From: Sulfopaludibacter sp035606355
Lineage (GTDB): Bacteria > Acidobacteriota > Terriglobia > Bryobacterales > Bryobacteraceae
NCBI GenBank assembly: GCA_035606355.1
Contig: DATNFO010000045.1
Coordinates: 1-64,000 of the forward strand
DNA: 64,000 nt
Direction of reading: 5' to 3'
Shown: positions 8,605-17,273 of the stretch, in pieces
Layout of the letters: the number at the start of each line of letters is the position of its first letter
Numbering within the stretch: the first letter of the stretch is position 1
Position numbers and translations under genes: made by a program
Notes under the pieces: model-generated
What the model was told of the DNA's origin: nothing
Databases searched by the model: none
What the model saw: only the letters and a program-made list of their open reading frames with translations

Positions 8605-9798
8605 CTACCCTACTTTGAAGCCTTCCCACCGGGCGACTACTGCGCTGGCGAGGCAGTTGCCTAATACGTTGATTCCGGTTCTGGCCATGTCCAAAACTGC
8701 ATCGACCCCCAGCAAAACCGCTACGCCTTCCATCGGCAGGTTGAAGGTGGCCAGCGTTCCGGCGAGGATCACCAGGGCTGCTCTGGGGACTCCGGCGACT
8801 CCTTTGCTCGTCAGCATCAGGGTGAGCATCATGAGGAGCTGATCGCCAATTCCGAGATTCTTTCCCGCGGCCTGCGCTACGAACACGGAAGCCAGTGAAA
8901 GGTAGAGCGCGCTCCCCACGAGATTGAAGCTGTAGCCCGCCGGAATCACGAAGCCGACAATGTGCTTCGGCACTCCGAACCGCTCCATGTTTTCGAGCGC
9001 GAGCGGGAGGGCGGCTTCACTGGACGCCGTCGAAAAGCCGATCAGGAAGGGCTCGCGCACAGCCCTCCAAAAACGCGCGGCGGGGATTCTCAACAGCGGA
9101 AGCGCGGGCGCGAGCACCAGCAGAACGCAGAGGAAGCTTGACACATACATCGTCAGGATGAGCGTGCCAAGGCCGAAGAGCACTCCGAGCCCTTTGCTTC
9201 CCACGGTGACCGCGATAGCCGCGCCGACGCCTAAAGGCGCAAGGTACATGACGTACGTCGTATAGCGGAACATCACTTCGGCGAGCGACCCGCAGAAATC
9301 GATCACCGGTTGCGCCTTCGCTCCGATGGCTGCGCAGGCTGCGCCGAAGAGAAATGCAAACACGACGATCTGCAGCGCGTCGTTGCGAGCCATGGCATCC
9401 ATGATGCTCGATGGAAAGATGTGTTCCAGCACGCTCGCGAAAGTGGTCTGCGACGCCGGCAGCGCTGCTTCGGCGGCCGTTCGCTGGATGGGGATTCCGA
9501 TGCCGGGACGGACGAGATTCACCGCGGCCAACCCGAGAAACAGCGCGAGCGTAGTGACGATTTCGAAATACAGGAGCGCCTTGCCGCCGATTCTGCCCAT
9601 GCGCTTCATATCCCCGCCGCCGGCAATGCCGACCACCAGCGTGGAGAAGATCAGCGGGGCGATGATGGAGCGGATCAGGCGAAGAAATACGTTGCTGACG
9701 GGTGACAGTTGCTTCGCGAACCCCGGGACTGCCACGCCGAGCAGAACGCCCGCGGCCATTCCGATAAAAATCCAAGCGGTGAGAGACAGCCGTTTCAT
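8605..9798 (-). CDS. Dicarboxylate/amino acid:cation symporter (DAACS, GltP/DctA family)
   Basis: A 397-residue membrane protein of the glutamate/C4-dicarboxylate symporter family. The serine-rich re-entrant loop STASSEAALP, the TM7-like GYSFNLVGSALYLSLA and the HP2/TM8-like SKGVAGVPRAALVIL are the family's substrate- and Na/H-binding elements. I prefer the ATG at 9798, which overlaps the nadK stop as ATGA and has a GGGGCG Shine-Dalgarno, to the ATG at 9810. It is the last gene of the xseB-ispA-tlyA-nadK operon, an unusual companion for that housekeeping set. The substrate (glutamate, aspartate or dicarboxylates) cannot be settled from sequence. Confidence 0.9.
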   Translation of the reverse strand: MKRLSLTAWIFIGMAAGVLLGVAVPGFAKQLSPVSNVFLRLIRSIIAPLIFSTLVVGIAGGGDMKRMGRIGGKALLYFEIVTTLALFLGLAAVNLVRPGIGIPIQRTAAEAALPASQTTFASVLEHIFPSSIMDAMARNDALQIVVFAFLFGAACAAIGAKAQPVIDFCGSLAEVMFRYTTYVMYLAPLGVGAAIAVTVGSKGLGVLFGLGTLILTMYVSSFLCVLLVLAPALPLLRIPAARFWRAVREPFLIGFSTASSEAALPLALENMERFGVPKHIVGFVIPAGYSFNLVGSALYLSLASVFVAQAAGKNLGIGDQLLMMLTLMLTSKGVAGVPRAALVILAGTLATFNLPMEGVAVLLGVDAVLDMARTGINVLGNCLASAVVARWEGFKVG

Positions 9799-10658
9799 CG
9801 TTCGCCCCATTTCAGTTTTTGGCGCAGCACGTCAAAGAACATCATGCGCGGCGGCCGTATGAGCAGCAGTGCGTGGTCGGAACTTTTGCAGACGACAGTG
9901 TCGTGTTCGCGGATGGGCGTGCCCACCTGACCATCGATGGTGAGGTACACGCTTTCGTCGGGCCCTTTGGAAATGATGCGGACGACGCTGGTTTCGGGCA
10001 CCAACACCGGGCGGTTGGTGAGCATGTGCGGACAGATCGGCGTGAGACAGATCGCCGGCACCGAAGGAAAAATGATGGGACCGCCGGCCGAGAGCGAGTA
10101 CGCCGTGGAACCGGTCGGCGTCGAAACGATGAGCCCGTCGGCTTTGTAGGCGCAGACGAACTGGCCATCGACGTGAGTATCCAGATCGATCATGCGGGCG
10201 AGCGCGGACTTGGTGAGCACGGCGTCGTTCAGAGCGTCGTAGCGGGCGATTACCTGGTTGTCGCGAACCACTTCGGTGGCGAGCAGCTTGCGTTTGGCGA
10301 TGCGGTGCTCGCCCCGGAAGGCGCGCTCGAGCTCGGGATAGATTTCGTCGATGGTAATGGCGGTCAGAAAACCGAGGCCGCCGAGATTCACGGCGAACAA
10401 CGGGATCTGGCGGTTTCCCATGGCGCGGGCTGCGGACAACAGCGTGCCATCGCCGCCGAGCACCACGATGAGGTCGCAGCCTTCCGGCGTATCGGAGCGC
10501 GGAAACGTCGTGAGCTCGGGCGCGTAGATTCCGGTGGCGGCGTCGGCGCGCACCTTGATGTTGCGCTCTTCCAGCCACTCGATGAGCCGCGGCACAATCC
10601 CGGCGGCGGCCGGCGAGTTCGGTTTGGAGATGATGCCGACGGTATTAATGATGGGCAT
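9795..10658 (-). CDS. nadK: NAD kinase
   Basis: A 287-residue cytosolic enzyme that phosphorylates NAD to NADP. The diagnostic GGDGTLL motif follows the IVVLGG strand, and NLGGLGFLT lies about 30 residues later. The conserved TGSTAYSLSAGGPI loop is present in the C-terminal half. The length is normal for bacterial NadK. The gene overlaps tlyA upstream by 14 bases and the symporter downstream by four, and nadK beside tlyA is a conserved bacterial gene pair. Confidence 0.96.
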   Translation of the reverse strand: MPIINTVGIISKPNSPAAAGIVPRLIEWLEERNIKVRADAATGIYAPELTTFPRSDTPEGCDLIVVLGGDGTLLSAARAMGNRQIPLFAVNLGGLGFLTAITIDEIYPELERAFRGEHRIAKRKLLATEVVRDNQVIARYDALNDAVLTKSALARMIDLDTHVDGQFVCAYKADGLIVSTPTGSTAYSLSAGGPIIFPSVPAICLTPICPHMLTNRPVLVPETSVVRIISKGPDESVYLTIDGQVGTPIREHDTVVCKSSDHALLLIRPPRMMFFDVLRQKLKWGER

Positions 10659-11367
10659 ACAGGAGAAACTCCTTGTTCCCTTCGGCCCCTAAAATGGGGC
10701 TCTCCATAATGGCGGTGGCGAAACCCAACTCCTGAACCGCCCGGCTGACGCGCTCCTGCGCGGCGCGATGCAATTCGGGGTCGCGCACAATTCCGCCCTT
10801 TCCTACCTGGCCTTTGCCCACCTCAAACTGGGGTTTGATCAGTATAACCATTTGCCCTACGGGTTGGAGAAGCAGCACGGCGGCGGGCAGGATGAGGGTA
10901 ACGGAGATGAAGCTGACGTCGCAGACGAGCAGGTCAGCGAGTTCGCCGATGTCATCGAAGGAGAGCTCGCGGGCATTGATGCTTTCGTGAACGCGCACGC
11001 GCGGATCGTTGCGCAATTTCCAATCGAGCTGCCCCGCGCCGACATCCACGCAGTGGACACGCGCGGCTCCCGCCTGCAGGAGGGCATCGGTGAAGCCACC
11101 AGTGGAGGAGCCGATATCGAGGCAAATTTTGCCGGCGGGGTCTATGGCGAAATGCTGAAGCGCGCCGGCGAGCTTGAGCCCCCCGCGACCCACGAATTGC
11201 GGCCTCGCGAGGAGCTCGACGACTGCATCGGGCTCGACGGGCTGACCGGGCTTGGAAGCCTTTTGTCCGTTGAGGCGGACGCTGCCGGCCATGATGAGGG
11301 CTTGCGCTTTCTCGCGCGATTCGGCGAGGCCGCGCTCCACCATGAGTCGATCCAGCCGGTTCTTCAC
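10645..11367 (-). CDS. tlyA: TlyA family rRNA methyltransferase (S4 + FtsJ domains)
   Basis: A 240-residue protein with an N-terminal S4 RNA-binding domain (KNRLDRLMVERGLAESREKA start, about residues 1-60) and an FtsJ/RrmJ-like Rossmann methyltransferase domain. LDIGSSTGGFTDALLQ is the SAM-binding loop and VGKGGIVRDP is the TlyA signature near the C-terminus. TlyA enzymes 2'-O-methylate rRNA and are often misnamed haemolysin A. The GTG at 11367 is chosen because it gives the canonical TlyA N-terminus and starts 7 bases after the ispA stop. Longer upstream reading is just the shadow of ispA. Confidence 0.92.
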   Translation of the reverse strand: MKNRLDRLMVERGLAESREKAQALIMAGSVRLNGQKASKPGQPVEPDAVVELLARPQFVGRGGLKLAGALQHFAIDPAGKICLDIGSSTGGFTDALLQAGAARVHCVDVGAGQLDWKLRNDPRVRVHESINARELSFDDIGELADLLVCDVSFISVTLILPAAVLLLQPVGQMVILIKPQFEVGKGQVGKGGIVRDPELHRAAQERVSRAVQELGFATAIMESPILGAEGNKEFLLYAHH

Positions 11368-11374
11368 GGGCGTG

Positions 11375-12256
11375 TCACGAATTGCGATGAACGATGAAAT
11401 CCGCGATTTCGCGCAGGCGGGCGGCACGCGGTCCGAAGGGCTCCAGCACCTGGTGGGCGCGCGCGCATTCCTCGTCCGCCATGCGATGCGAAGCTTCCAA
11501 TCCGTAGACGGCCGGGAAGGTAATCTTCTGTTGAGCCGCGTCCTTGCCGGCTGTTTTGCCGAGAGCTTCGGAAGACTCTTCGACGTCGAGGATGTCATCG
11601 ACAATCTGAAAGGCAAGGCCGACATGTTCTCCGTAGCAGGAGAGCGCCGCATATTGCGCGGGAGTGGCGCCCGCGAAGATGGCTCCCATGCGAACGCTGG
11701 CGCGCAGCAGGGCTCCGGTCTTGGCGCGGTGAATGGTCTCGAGGAGTTGGGCGTCGGGCGGCTGCCCTTCGCCTTCAAGGTCGGCAACCTGGCCGCCGAT
11801 CATACCGCCCACTGTCCCGGAGGCGGTGGCAAGCTCGGCAATCAGCGCGGTCTTGCGATCGTCGGAGCACTCGATATGGGCGAGCACCTGGAAGGCAAAC
11901 GTGAGGAGCGCGTCGCCGGCGAGGATGGCCATGGCGTCGCCGAATACTTTGTGGTTGGTGAGCTTGCCGCGGCGGTAATCGTCATTATCGAGCGCGGGGA
12001 GGTCGTCGTGAATGAGCGAGTAGGTGTGGATGAGCTCGAGCGAGCAGGCGCACGCGGCGAGGCCCGGCGCCTGGTCGGCAACCGCGGCGGCGGCTTCCAT
12101 GCAGAGGATCGGACGAATGCGCTTGCCGCCTGCGAAGAGGCTGTAGCGCATGGCGCGATGAATGGTATCGGGCGCAGTGGATTCCGGCGGAACGAGCCGG
12201 TCAAGCTCGGCATCGACAAGGCGCTGCTGGTGAGCGAGATATTCCCGCAGGTTCAT
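11375..12256 (-). CDS. ispA: Polyprenyl (farnesyl/geranylgeranyl) diphosphate synthase
   Basis: A 293-residue trans-isoprenyl diphosphate synthase. The GGKRIRP substrate-binding motif is followed by the first aspartate-rich motif DDLPALDNDD, and the second aspartate-rich motif DDILD lies in the C-terminal half. The spacing around the first motif resembles bacterial FPP synthases. The product supplies quinones, undecaprenyl phosphate or carotenoids/hopanoids. The ATG overlaps the xseB stop by four bases. In many bacteria xseB-ispA is followed by dxs, which is missing here. Confidence 0.93.
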   Translation of the reverse strand: MNLREYLAHQQRLVDAELDRLVPPESTAPDTIHRAMRYSLFAGGKRIRPILCMEAAAAVADQAPGLAACACSLELIHTYSLIHDDLPALDNDDYRRGKLTNHKVFGDAMAILAGDALLTFAFQVLAHIECSDDRKTALIAELATASGTVGGMIGGQVADLEGEGQPPDAQLLETIHRAKTGALLRASVRMGAIFAGATPAQYAALSCYGEHVGLAFQIVDDILDVEESSEALGKTAGKDAAQQKITFPAVYGLEASHRMADEECARAHQVLEPFGPRAARLREIADFIVHRNS

Positions 12257-12504
12257 TTGTTTTGGCTTTCGGGGCGGAAGGGCTCGGCGGCGATTTTGCC
12301 TTCTTTGCGAATGAGCATTTCGACGCGCGTTTCGGCGGCTTCGAGCTGTTGGCGGCAGGTTTCGCTGAGTCCCATGCCGCGCTCGAAGAGTTCAAGCGAG
12401 CGTTCGAGCGTGAGGTCGCCGCCTTCGAGTTGCTTGACCACCTTTTCGAGCTCGTCGAGGCAGGTTTCGAACGATTCCACCGGCTGGGCCCCGTTTTCTG
12501 GCAT
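12253..12504 (-). CDS. xseB: Exodeoxyribonuclease VII small subunit
   Basis: An 83-residue helical protein with the XseB core: FETCLDELEKVVKQLEGGDL, then LERSLELFERGMGLS. The small subunit coats the XseA catalytic subunit in single-strand DNA degradation. xseA is not in the window. It is the first gene of the operon xseB-ispA-tlyA-nadK-gltP, with the next gene overlapping by four bases. Confidence 0.93.
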   Translation of the reverse strand: MPENGAQPVESFETCLDELEKVVKQLEGGDLTLERSLELFERGMGLSETCRQQLEAAETRVEMLIRKEGKIAAEPFRPESQNK

Positions 12505-12691
12505 TGGCCCATTTTAACGCGGGGTTCCGGATTTTGACCAAAACCGTGCGATGCGCACCGTTTTCAGGAGGCGCTTTTATTTAGAGTCAACAACTTAGCC
12601 GATTCAAACCGTGCGCACGCGCTGTTTTTGCGGACTCGGGATCGATCCTCAATTTCAGTTTAAAGGGTCCGTCAATCCCTCATCGGTGGGG

Positions 12692-12802
12692 TTAGCGGGC
12701 GCTCTTCGGGAAGCCATCCACTGCGCAGAGGCGCAGGTCGAAGTTGCCGGTGACGAGTTCCCGCAGGCAAGCCAGTTGCTCCGAATTTGGAGTGCTACTC
12801 AT
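12692..12802 (-). CDS. Possible 36-residue third gene of the toxin-antitoxin operon
   Basis: A small open frame starts with an ATG that overlaps the antitoxin stop as ATGA (12802-12799) and encodes 36 residues (MSSTPNSEQLACLRELVTGN... to ...FPKSAR). Such coupling suggests it could be translated with the antitoxin, but length and composition give no function. It may be a chance frame or the relic of a longer gene. No other gene is seen in 12505-12691. Confidence 0.25.
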   Translation of the reverse strand: MSSTPNSEQLACLRELVTGNFDLRLCAVDGFPKSAR

Positions 12803-13116
12803 TCGGTCGCCAAGGCCCGGCGCACTACGGCCGGCTCCTTTGCGATTACCGTCAGGTAGGCGCGCGCGGCGGAGTCGGGCTGGCGCCCGCCCTGTTCCCA
12901 CTCCTGCAAGGCGCGCTTGCTGATGCCATACGCCCGCGCGAATTCAGCTTGCGACATCTTCACGCGCTTGCGGATCGCCTTCACGTCCACAGGTTTTGGC
13001 CACACCTGCTCCAGTTCCACCTTGCCGCGCCGGTGGGCCAAGACGAGTTTCATTCCCTCGACCAGGTCTTCGCCGAAGGTCGTCGCCTTCTTCCTCACAG
13101 TTGCTTTCCTGGGCAT
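12799..13116 (-). CDS. HigA-type antitoxin, XRE helix-turn-helix
   Basis: A 105-residue protein. The C-terminal half carries an XRE-type HTH (KRVKMSQAEFARAYGISKRA, then LQEWEQGGRQPDSAARAYL), typical of HigA/MqsA-like antitoxins that bind the operator of their own operon. The N-terminal 45 residues include EDLVEGMKLVLAHRRGK, probably the toxin-contacting region. It starts one base after the toxin stop. Toxin-first order is the usual higBA arrangement. Confidence 0.85.
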   Translation of the reverse strand: MPRKATVRKKATTFGEDLVEGMKLVLAHRRGKVELEQVWPKPVDVKAIRKRVKMSQAEFARAYGISKRALQEWEQGGRQPDSAARAYLTVIAKEPAVVRRALATE

Positions 13117-13117
13117 T

Positions 13118-13459
13118 CTAGTGCGCTCCTTTCAGATGGGCCGCTATCTGTCGCAGTTGCTTCTTCTCGTCAGCAGTCAGATCCGTCTGGACGTTCTTGG
13201 CGTAACATCGGATCAGGTAAACTCGCGCAGCGATCACCACGTACAGGTAAATGATCCGGGCGCCACCGCGTTTTCCTTTGCCCTTCGCCGCCCACCGCAA
13301 TTTCCGGACTCCGCCCGATCCCGGTATTACGTCGCCGGCATCCGGATGATCAATCAGGTAGACGGCCAACGCTTCAATGCCCTCCATCCCGATAAGCTCC
13401 GTAGCCTCGGCCTTGAACTTCGGCAGTTGCAGGACCGTGATCTCGGGCGCATCGTCCAC
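13118..13459 (-). CDS. RelE/HigB-type toxin (mRNA interferase)
   Basis: A 113-residue protein of RelE/HigB fold. The core GVRKLRWAAKGKGKRGGARIIYLY, split here for brevity, and the following RVYLIRCYAKN strand plus LTADEKKQLRQIA helix match HigB/YgjN-like ribosome-dependent RNases. It uses a GTG start at 13459, placed just downstream of the palindromic operator at 13470-13488. Expected activity is cleavage of mRNA on the ribosome until neutralised by the adjacent antitoxin. Whether it is active is untested. Confidence 0.82.
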   Translation of the reverse strand: MDDAPEITVLQLPKFKAEATELIGMEGIEALAVYLIDHPDAGDVIPGSGGVRKLRWAAKGKGKRGGARIIYLYVVIAARVYLIRCYAKNVQTDLTADEKKQLRQIAAHLKGAH

Positions 13460-13467
13460 TACTTACG

Positions 13468-13488
13468 AGTATACCGCAATGCGGTATA
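13468..13488 (-). promoter_or_regulatory. Operator/-10 region of the toxin-antitoxin operon
   Basis: TATACCGCAATGCGGTATA (13470-13488) is a perfect 9-bp inverted repeat around one base. The minus-strand TATACT at 13468-13473 overlaps its promoter-proximal arm and could be the -10 box, giving a start only a few bases before the GTG. This is the layout expected for antitoxin autorepression. Confidence 0.65.
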
Positions 13489-13630
13489 GCCGATTTTGTG
13501 ACGTGGATTGTGAAGAGCTTCGCCGTCAGTCGCCGTCCTCGCTTAGCGACCTCGATCTTTCCACGTGCAAAATCGGATCCCGTTTTTGTCCAGGTGTGCA
13601 GGCAGGCGAAAATGTTGTTGGAGTTGAACG

Positions 13631-14492
13631 ATGGGGTTGCCTGAAACGGACTTTGACCGTGAACGACGGTGGTGGGATTCCAAGGCCTTCAAAGAAGAGA
13701 CCGATTCCGCTGACGAGGGAATCAACCGTGCGCTGCGCTGGCGGGAGATCGAACGCAATCTGGAAGGCGTGGAGACGATCCTGGAGATTGGGGGAGCTAC
13801 GGGCGTATTTTCGATTCCGCTGGCAGGACGTGGTTTCCAGGTAACGCACCTGGACTTGTCACCAGAAATGCTGGCCGTAGCGAGGGCAAAGGCCCAGGGT
13901 GTACCCGGGATTAAATTCGTGGAAGGAAAGGCTTCCGATCTCATACAGTTCTGTGACCGGTCCTTTGATCTCGTACTCAACATGGATGGTGCAATCTCTT
14001 TCTCGGGCACCGAAGCAACCATGGCGATCCAGGAGACCTGCCGGGTAGCGCAAAAAGGTAATCCTCACCGTATCGCATCGGGCCCAAATGATAGCTTCGT
14101 GGGTCGCGGCGAGCCTGGCGAAGACCGGCCGGATCAACTCAGCCGCCCGGGCAATGATCGATCACGGCGAGTGGCATCAGGAACAGTTTCCGGATAATGC
14201 CGTCATGACGACCGGGCTCACTCAGGACTACCTCGGCGCTTTGAAGGCATTTCTGCCGGAGGAGTTGAGAGAGCTTCTGCGAGGTGCGGGTACGCAGGTC
14301 CTTCGTTGCGGCGGTCTGGGATCTCTCGCGGGTTTATGCGACCGGGAATTCATAACCGGTATTTCGAAGAACGGCGCTTTGCTGGAGCCATTCCTCGACG
14401 TCTGCGAACGATTCGACTCGGAAATACTGCCATCCGGCCCGGGCACTCGGCTGCGTGCAGGGCTTATCGCGGTGGCGCAGCGCCCCGACTAG
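13631..14492 (+). pseudogene. SAM-dependent methyltransferase interrupted by a frameshift
   Basis: The first part (13631 to about 14056) has a class I methyltransferase core: ILEIGGATGVFSIPLAGRGF (motif I), then HLDLSPEMLAVARAKA and LVLNMDGAISF. The protein continues naturally in the +1 frame from the A5 run at 14052-14056 (KVILTVSHRA onward) to the stop at 14492, giving about 286 residues in total. One extra A in that run would explain the break. A GGAG Shine-Dalgarno precedes the ATG. It may be a genuine mutation, a sequencing or assembly error in the homopolymer, or phase variation. The substrate is unknown. Confidence 0.75.
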
Positions 14493-16213
14493 CGTACATC
14501 CACGACTTGATCCGTTGCGGTGAACTTGCCTCCGACCGCCTCCTGAATCACATTGCGCAATCGGTATTTCCCATCTGGCACTGGCAGAAGAAGTTCCGCC
14601 TCGAACCCGTTCTGCAATGACCGGAAGGTCGCGTCTTTCAGTTCGAAGTCCACCGAGGATTCGCGGCCAATCAGGAAGGTTCCGTTGTCGAACAGCGCTG
14701 CGATCCACGTCACCTTCTGGTGTCGAATGCCTTTCTTGATTGTGAACGGCATCTTCCGCAAATCCAGGTCTATGACGAGCCGCATCGCCGGTTCGCCGGC
14801 GTCGGTTTTCGCCGGCGTCGCCGTAACTGTCCCCGGCACCTCGCTGAGGTTTCCGTCACTCAGAACTTCCTGGTCAATAGGCCGCTGCGTGTTATCTGTG
14901 GGCTTACGAAGGGCATAGAAGTAACCCGGCCTGGTTTGAACCGTTCGGCCCTGGCGCGACTTTAATTGCACGGAGATCCGGTGGTACTGGTTGTCGGGAT
15001 CGCCGTGGGGTGTGAAGCCGATGGAATAGGAATAGCGGGGAGAGAGTCCCAACTCCTGAAACCCAAGATTCAGGTCGTTATTGTTTTGAAAGAACAAGCC
15101 GCCCGTGCTCGCTGCCAAAGAATAGAGCACATTCTCAACAGCCGCTTTTCCTTTAGGAGCATTGTCTTCGGCGCGAATCATAGTCCTAACACTGGCTCCC
15201 TTAGGAACGTTTTGAGAGACATCCAGCGCCTCATCGGTATATAGTCCCCGCGCGTCGAGTGAGTTGATCACCACGTCGCTGCGCCGTGCTTGCTCCTCGA
15301 CATCGTCCATCTCCCGCTCCAGGGTGCCCGTTAGAAATCCCGAAGACGCGACCACGAGGACGCGCGAACCGGGCAACTTGGCCATGTACTCCACAAACGC
15401 GCCGATGGAGAGAAGGGTGGTTCGCGAGTTGGACCAGATCTGTTCCCAAACGCTGCTTGCGATTTCCGCGACCACTTTGGCCGCTCCGGAAGTTGGGTTT
15501 GGGCGGCTATTCGGCCGGGGCATCCTGCCCGGACCGGGGCTGCAGCGGGCGTACTCCTCTAGTTTTACATCGAGTTCATTGAGGTCATTGTTCGCGACAA
15601 GATACGCCTCATACGGCGTGAAGGTGGGACAGGTATCGGCTCCGGCTCCGGTACGCTGGGAGGGTACCACTTTGTCAATTGCGGCGTTCAACTGCGCGGC
15701 GTTGTTCGTGAATCGCTGCAACAGCGGTTTCGACATCGAAAAAACGGCGACCAGTTCGCCATCAGCAAGCGCTTGTTTGACAAAGCGCTTACCGGCAATC
15801 CTGGACTGCATGATTTCCCCCGGTCCCATGCTGAAGTCGTCAAAGAACAGGCCGATGTATCTCCGGGCATTCGTCGGAGTGGCGCGTGGAGGCGGTGTGA
15901 CTGACTGGCCCGAACCGGAGCTTGCGCCCTGAGCGGCAATTGCGGGTTGGGCGACGTCCGCGCGAAACGCCGTGATGTCGGCTTTTTTGCCTGAATCTTC
16001 GATCTGGAAATCATCTTTGGTGAGGCCGCCGACCGGGTGCCCGCGCTCGTCACGGACGACGACACCGACTTCCACCGACTTGGTTTCCGCCCTGAGCACC
16101 AGGTCCGAACGCGGCCAGTAGGCGCCAGTCTGCAGCCTTGCCTCATCGGAGGGTATGCCCTGTTGCGCAATTGCAGCACAGGCCAGCAAACACGAAACGG
16201 CTAGCCGCGGCAT
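14489..16213 (-). CDS. VWFA-related secreted protein, acidobacterial type (TIGR03436-like)
   Basis: A 574-residue protein with a signal peptide (MPRLAVSCLLACAAIA) and the lineage-specific N-terminal region seen in VWFA-related Acidobacteria proteins (VEVGVVVRDERGHPVGGLTK then DDFQIEDSGK). A von Willebrand A-like fold follows: RYIGLFFDD strand, then later RVLVVASSGFLTGT and NSLDARGLYT. The MIDAS DxSxS is replaced by DDFSMG, which may still bind a metal. It is probably extracytoplasmic and involved in protein interaction. The gene's 3' end overlaps the convergent methyltransferase by four bases. Confidence 0.85.
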   Translation of the reverse strand: MPRLAVSCLLACAAIAQQGIPSDEARLQTGAYWPRSDLVLRAETKSVEVGVVVRDERGHPVGGLTKDDFQIEDSGKKADITAFRADVAQPAIAAQGASSGSGQSVTPPPRATPTNARRYIGLFFDDFSMGPGEIMQSRIAGKRFVKQALADGELVAVFSMSKPLLQRFTNNAAQLNAAIDKVVPSQRTGAGADTCPTFTPYEAYLVANNDLNELDVKLEEYARCSPGPGRMPRPNSRPNPTSGAAKVVAEIASSVWEQIWSNSRTTLLSIGAFVEYMAKLPGSRVLVVASSGFLTGTLEREMDDVEEQARRSDVVINSLDARGLYTDEALDVSQNVPKGASVRTMIRAEDNAPKGKAAVENVLYSLAASTGGLFFQNNNDLNLGFQELGLSPRYSYSIGFTPHGDPDNQYHRISVQLKSRQGRTVQTRPGYFYALRKPTDNTQRPIDQEVLSDGNLSEVPGTVTATPAKTDAGEPAMRLVIDLDLRKMPFTIKKGIRHQKVTWIAALFDNGTFLIGRESSVDFELKDATFRSLQNGFEAELLLPVPDGKYRLRNVIQEAVGGKFTATDQVVDVR

Positions 16214-16299
16214 GGCCGTATTTTACTCCTTCGCCATAAGGCGATAGCTGCGGCAGACGTGGCCGCCCGCCGCTATTGCGCTCACCTACACTGAAGGAA

Positions 16300-17235
16300 A
16301 TGAGACTGTTTGCGGCTTCCGTTTTGTTTTGCTGCGCGGCGTGGGGCCAGCGGGCGGTCCACGTTGTTGTGGCGCAGGACGGGTCGGGCGATTTTCCGAC
16401 TGTTCAGAATGCAGTGGACCACGCCGGCGACCGCGTGACCAGCGGCAACTATTCGCGAATCGTCATCGACATCAAACCGGGCACTTATCATGAGCGGGTC
16501 CGCGTACCGGCGGACCGGCCTCGCATGACCCTGCGGGGTAGCGACGCCAAGACGACCATCATCACGTTCAAAATGGCGGCGAAAGATGCGGGCGGCACGT
16601 TCTTCAGCGCGACCGTGGATGTGAATGGGGATCAGTTTGAGGCGGAGAATCTGACGTTCGAGAATTCCCTCGGGCCGGGATCGCAGGCGGTGGCGGTCAG
16701 CGTGCATTCGGACAAAGCTGTATTCCGCAAGTGCCGGTTCCTGGGATATCAGGACACGCTGTACGCGGCGAGCGGGCGGCAGTATTACAAGGACTGCTAC
16801 ATCGCAGGAGCGGTCGACTTCATCTTCGGCAACGCTCAGGCAGTGTTTGAGGATTGCGAGGTGCACGCCGTGGCGCGGGGTTATCTGACCGCGGAGAGCC
16901 GCACGCGCAGCGACGGACCGGAGGGTTTCGTATTCTGCAAGTGCCGGCTCACCGCGGAGGATGGCGTGACCGGCGTGTACCTCGGGCGCCCGTGGCGACT
17001 GTATTCACGCGTGGTGTTCATCGATTGCTGGATGGGTCCGCAGATTGCGCCCGCGGGGTGGAACAACTGGAACAAGCCCGACTCCGAAAAACTGAGCTTC
17101 TATGCGGAATCGGGGAGCGAGGGTCCGGGAGCTCATCCGGAGTCGCGGGTAAGTTGGGAGAAGAAGTTGACGCCGGCGGAATTGAACAGCTTCGCGACGA
17201 AGACATTCCTGGGCGGGTGGGACGGGGCTATTTAG
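16300..17235 (+). CDS. Pectinesterase (pectin methylesterase, CE8 family), secreted
   Basis: A 311-residue right-handed beta-helix enzyme with a signal peptide (MRLFAASVLFCCAAWG). Family motifs are present: FLGYQDTLYA, the catalytic VDFIFGNAQAVFEDC with both aspartates accounted for by the QDT and VDF motifs, and YLGRPWRLYSRVVF with the catalytic arginine. It demethylates pectin outside the cell, which fits a soil organism living on plant polysaccharide. I use the ATG at 16300 because it gives a clean signal peptide. The in-frame TTG at 16276 adds only eight residues. Confidence 0.93.
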   Translation: MRLFAASVLFCCAAWGQRAVHVVVAQDGSGDFPTVQNAVDHAGDRVTSGNYSRIVIDIKPGTYHERVRVPADRPRMTLRGSDAKTTIITFKMAAKDAGGTFFSATVDVNGDQFEAENLTFENSLGPGSQAVAVSVHSDKAVFRKCRFLGYQDTLYAASGRQYYKDCYIAGAVDFIFGNAQAVFEDCEVHAVARGYLTAESRTRSDGPEGFVFCKCRLTAEDGVTGVYLGRPWRLYSRVVFIDCWMGPQIAPAGWNNWNKPDSEKLSFYAESGSEGPGAHPESRVSWEKKLTPAELNSFATKTFLGGWDGAI

Positions 17236-17273
17236 GGCTTCGCCGCTAAACGGGTACACACTAAGCGAAACGG

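Noticed and set aside
13631..14492. Programmed frameshift in the methyltransferase
   Set aside because: The A5 run lacks a downstream stimulatory structure or Shine-Dalgarno I can support, and a +1 shift there is not a known mechanism.
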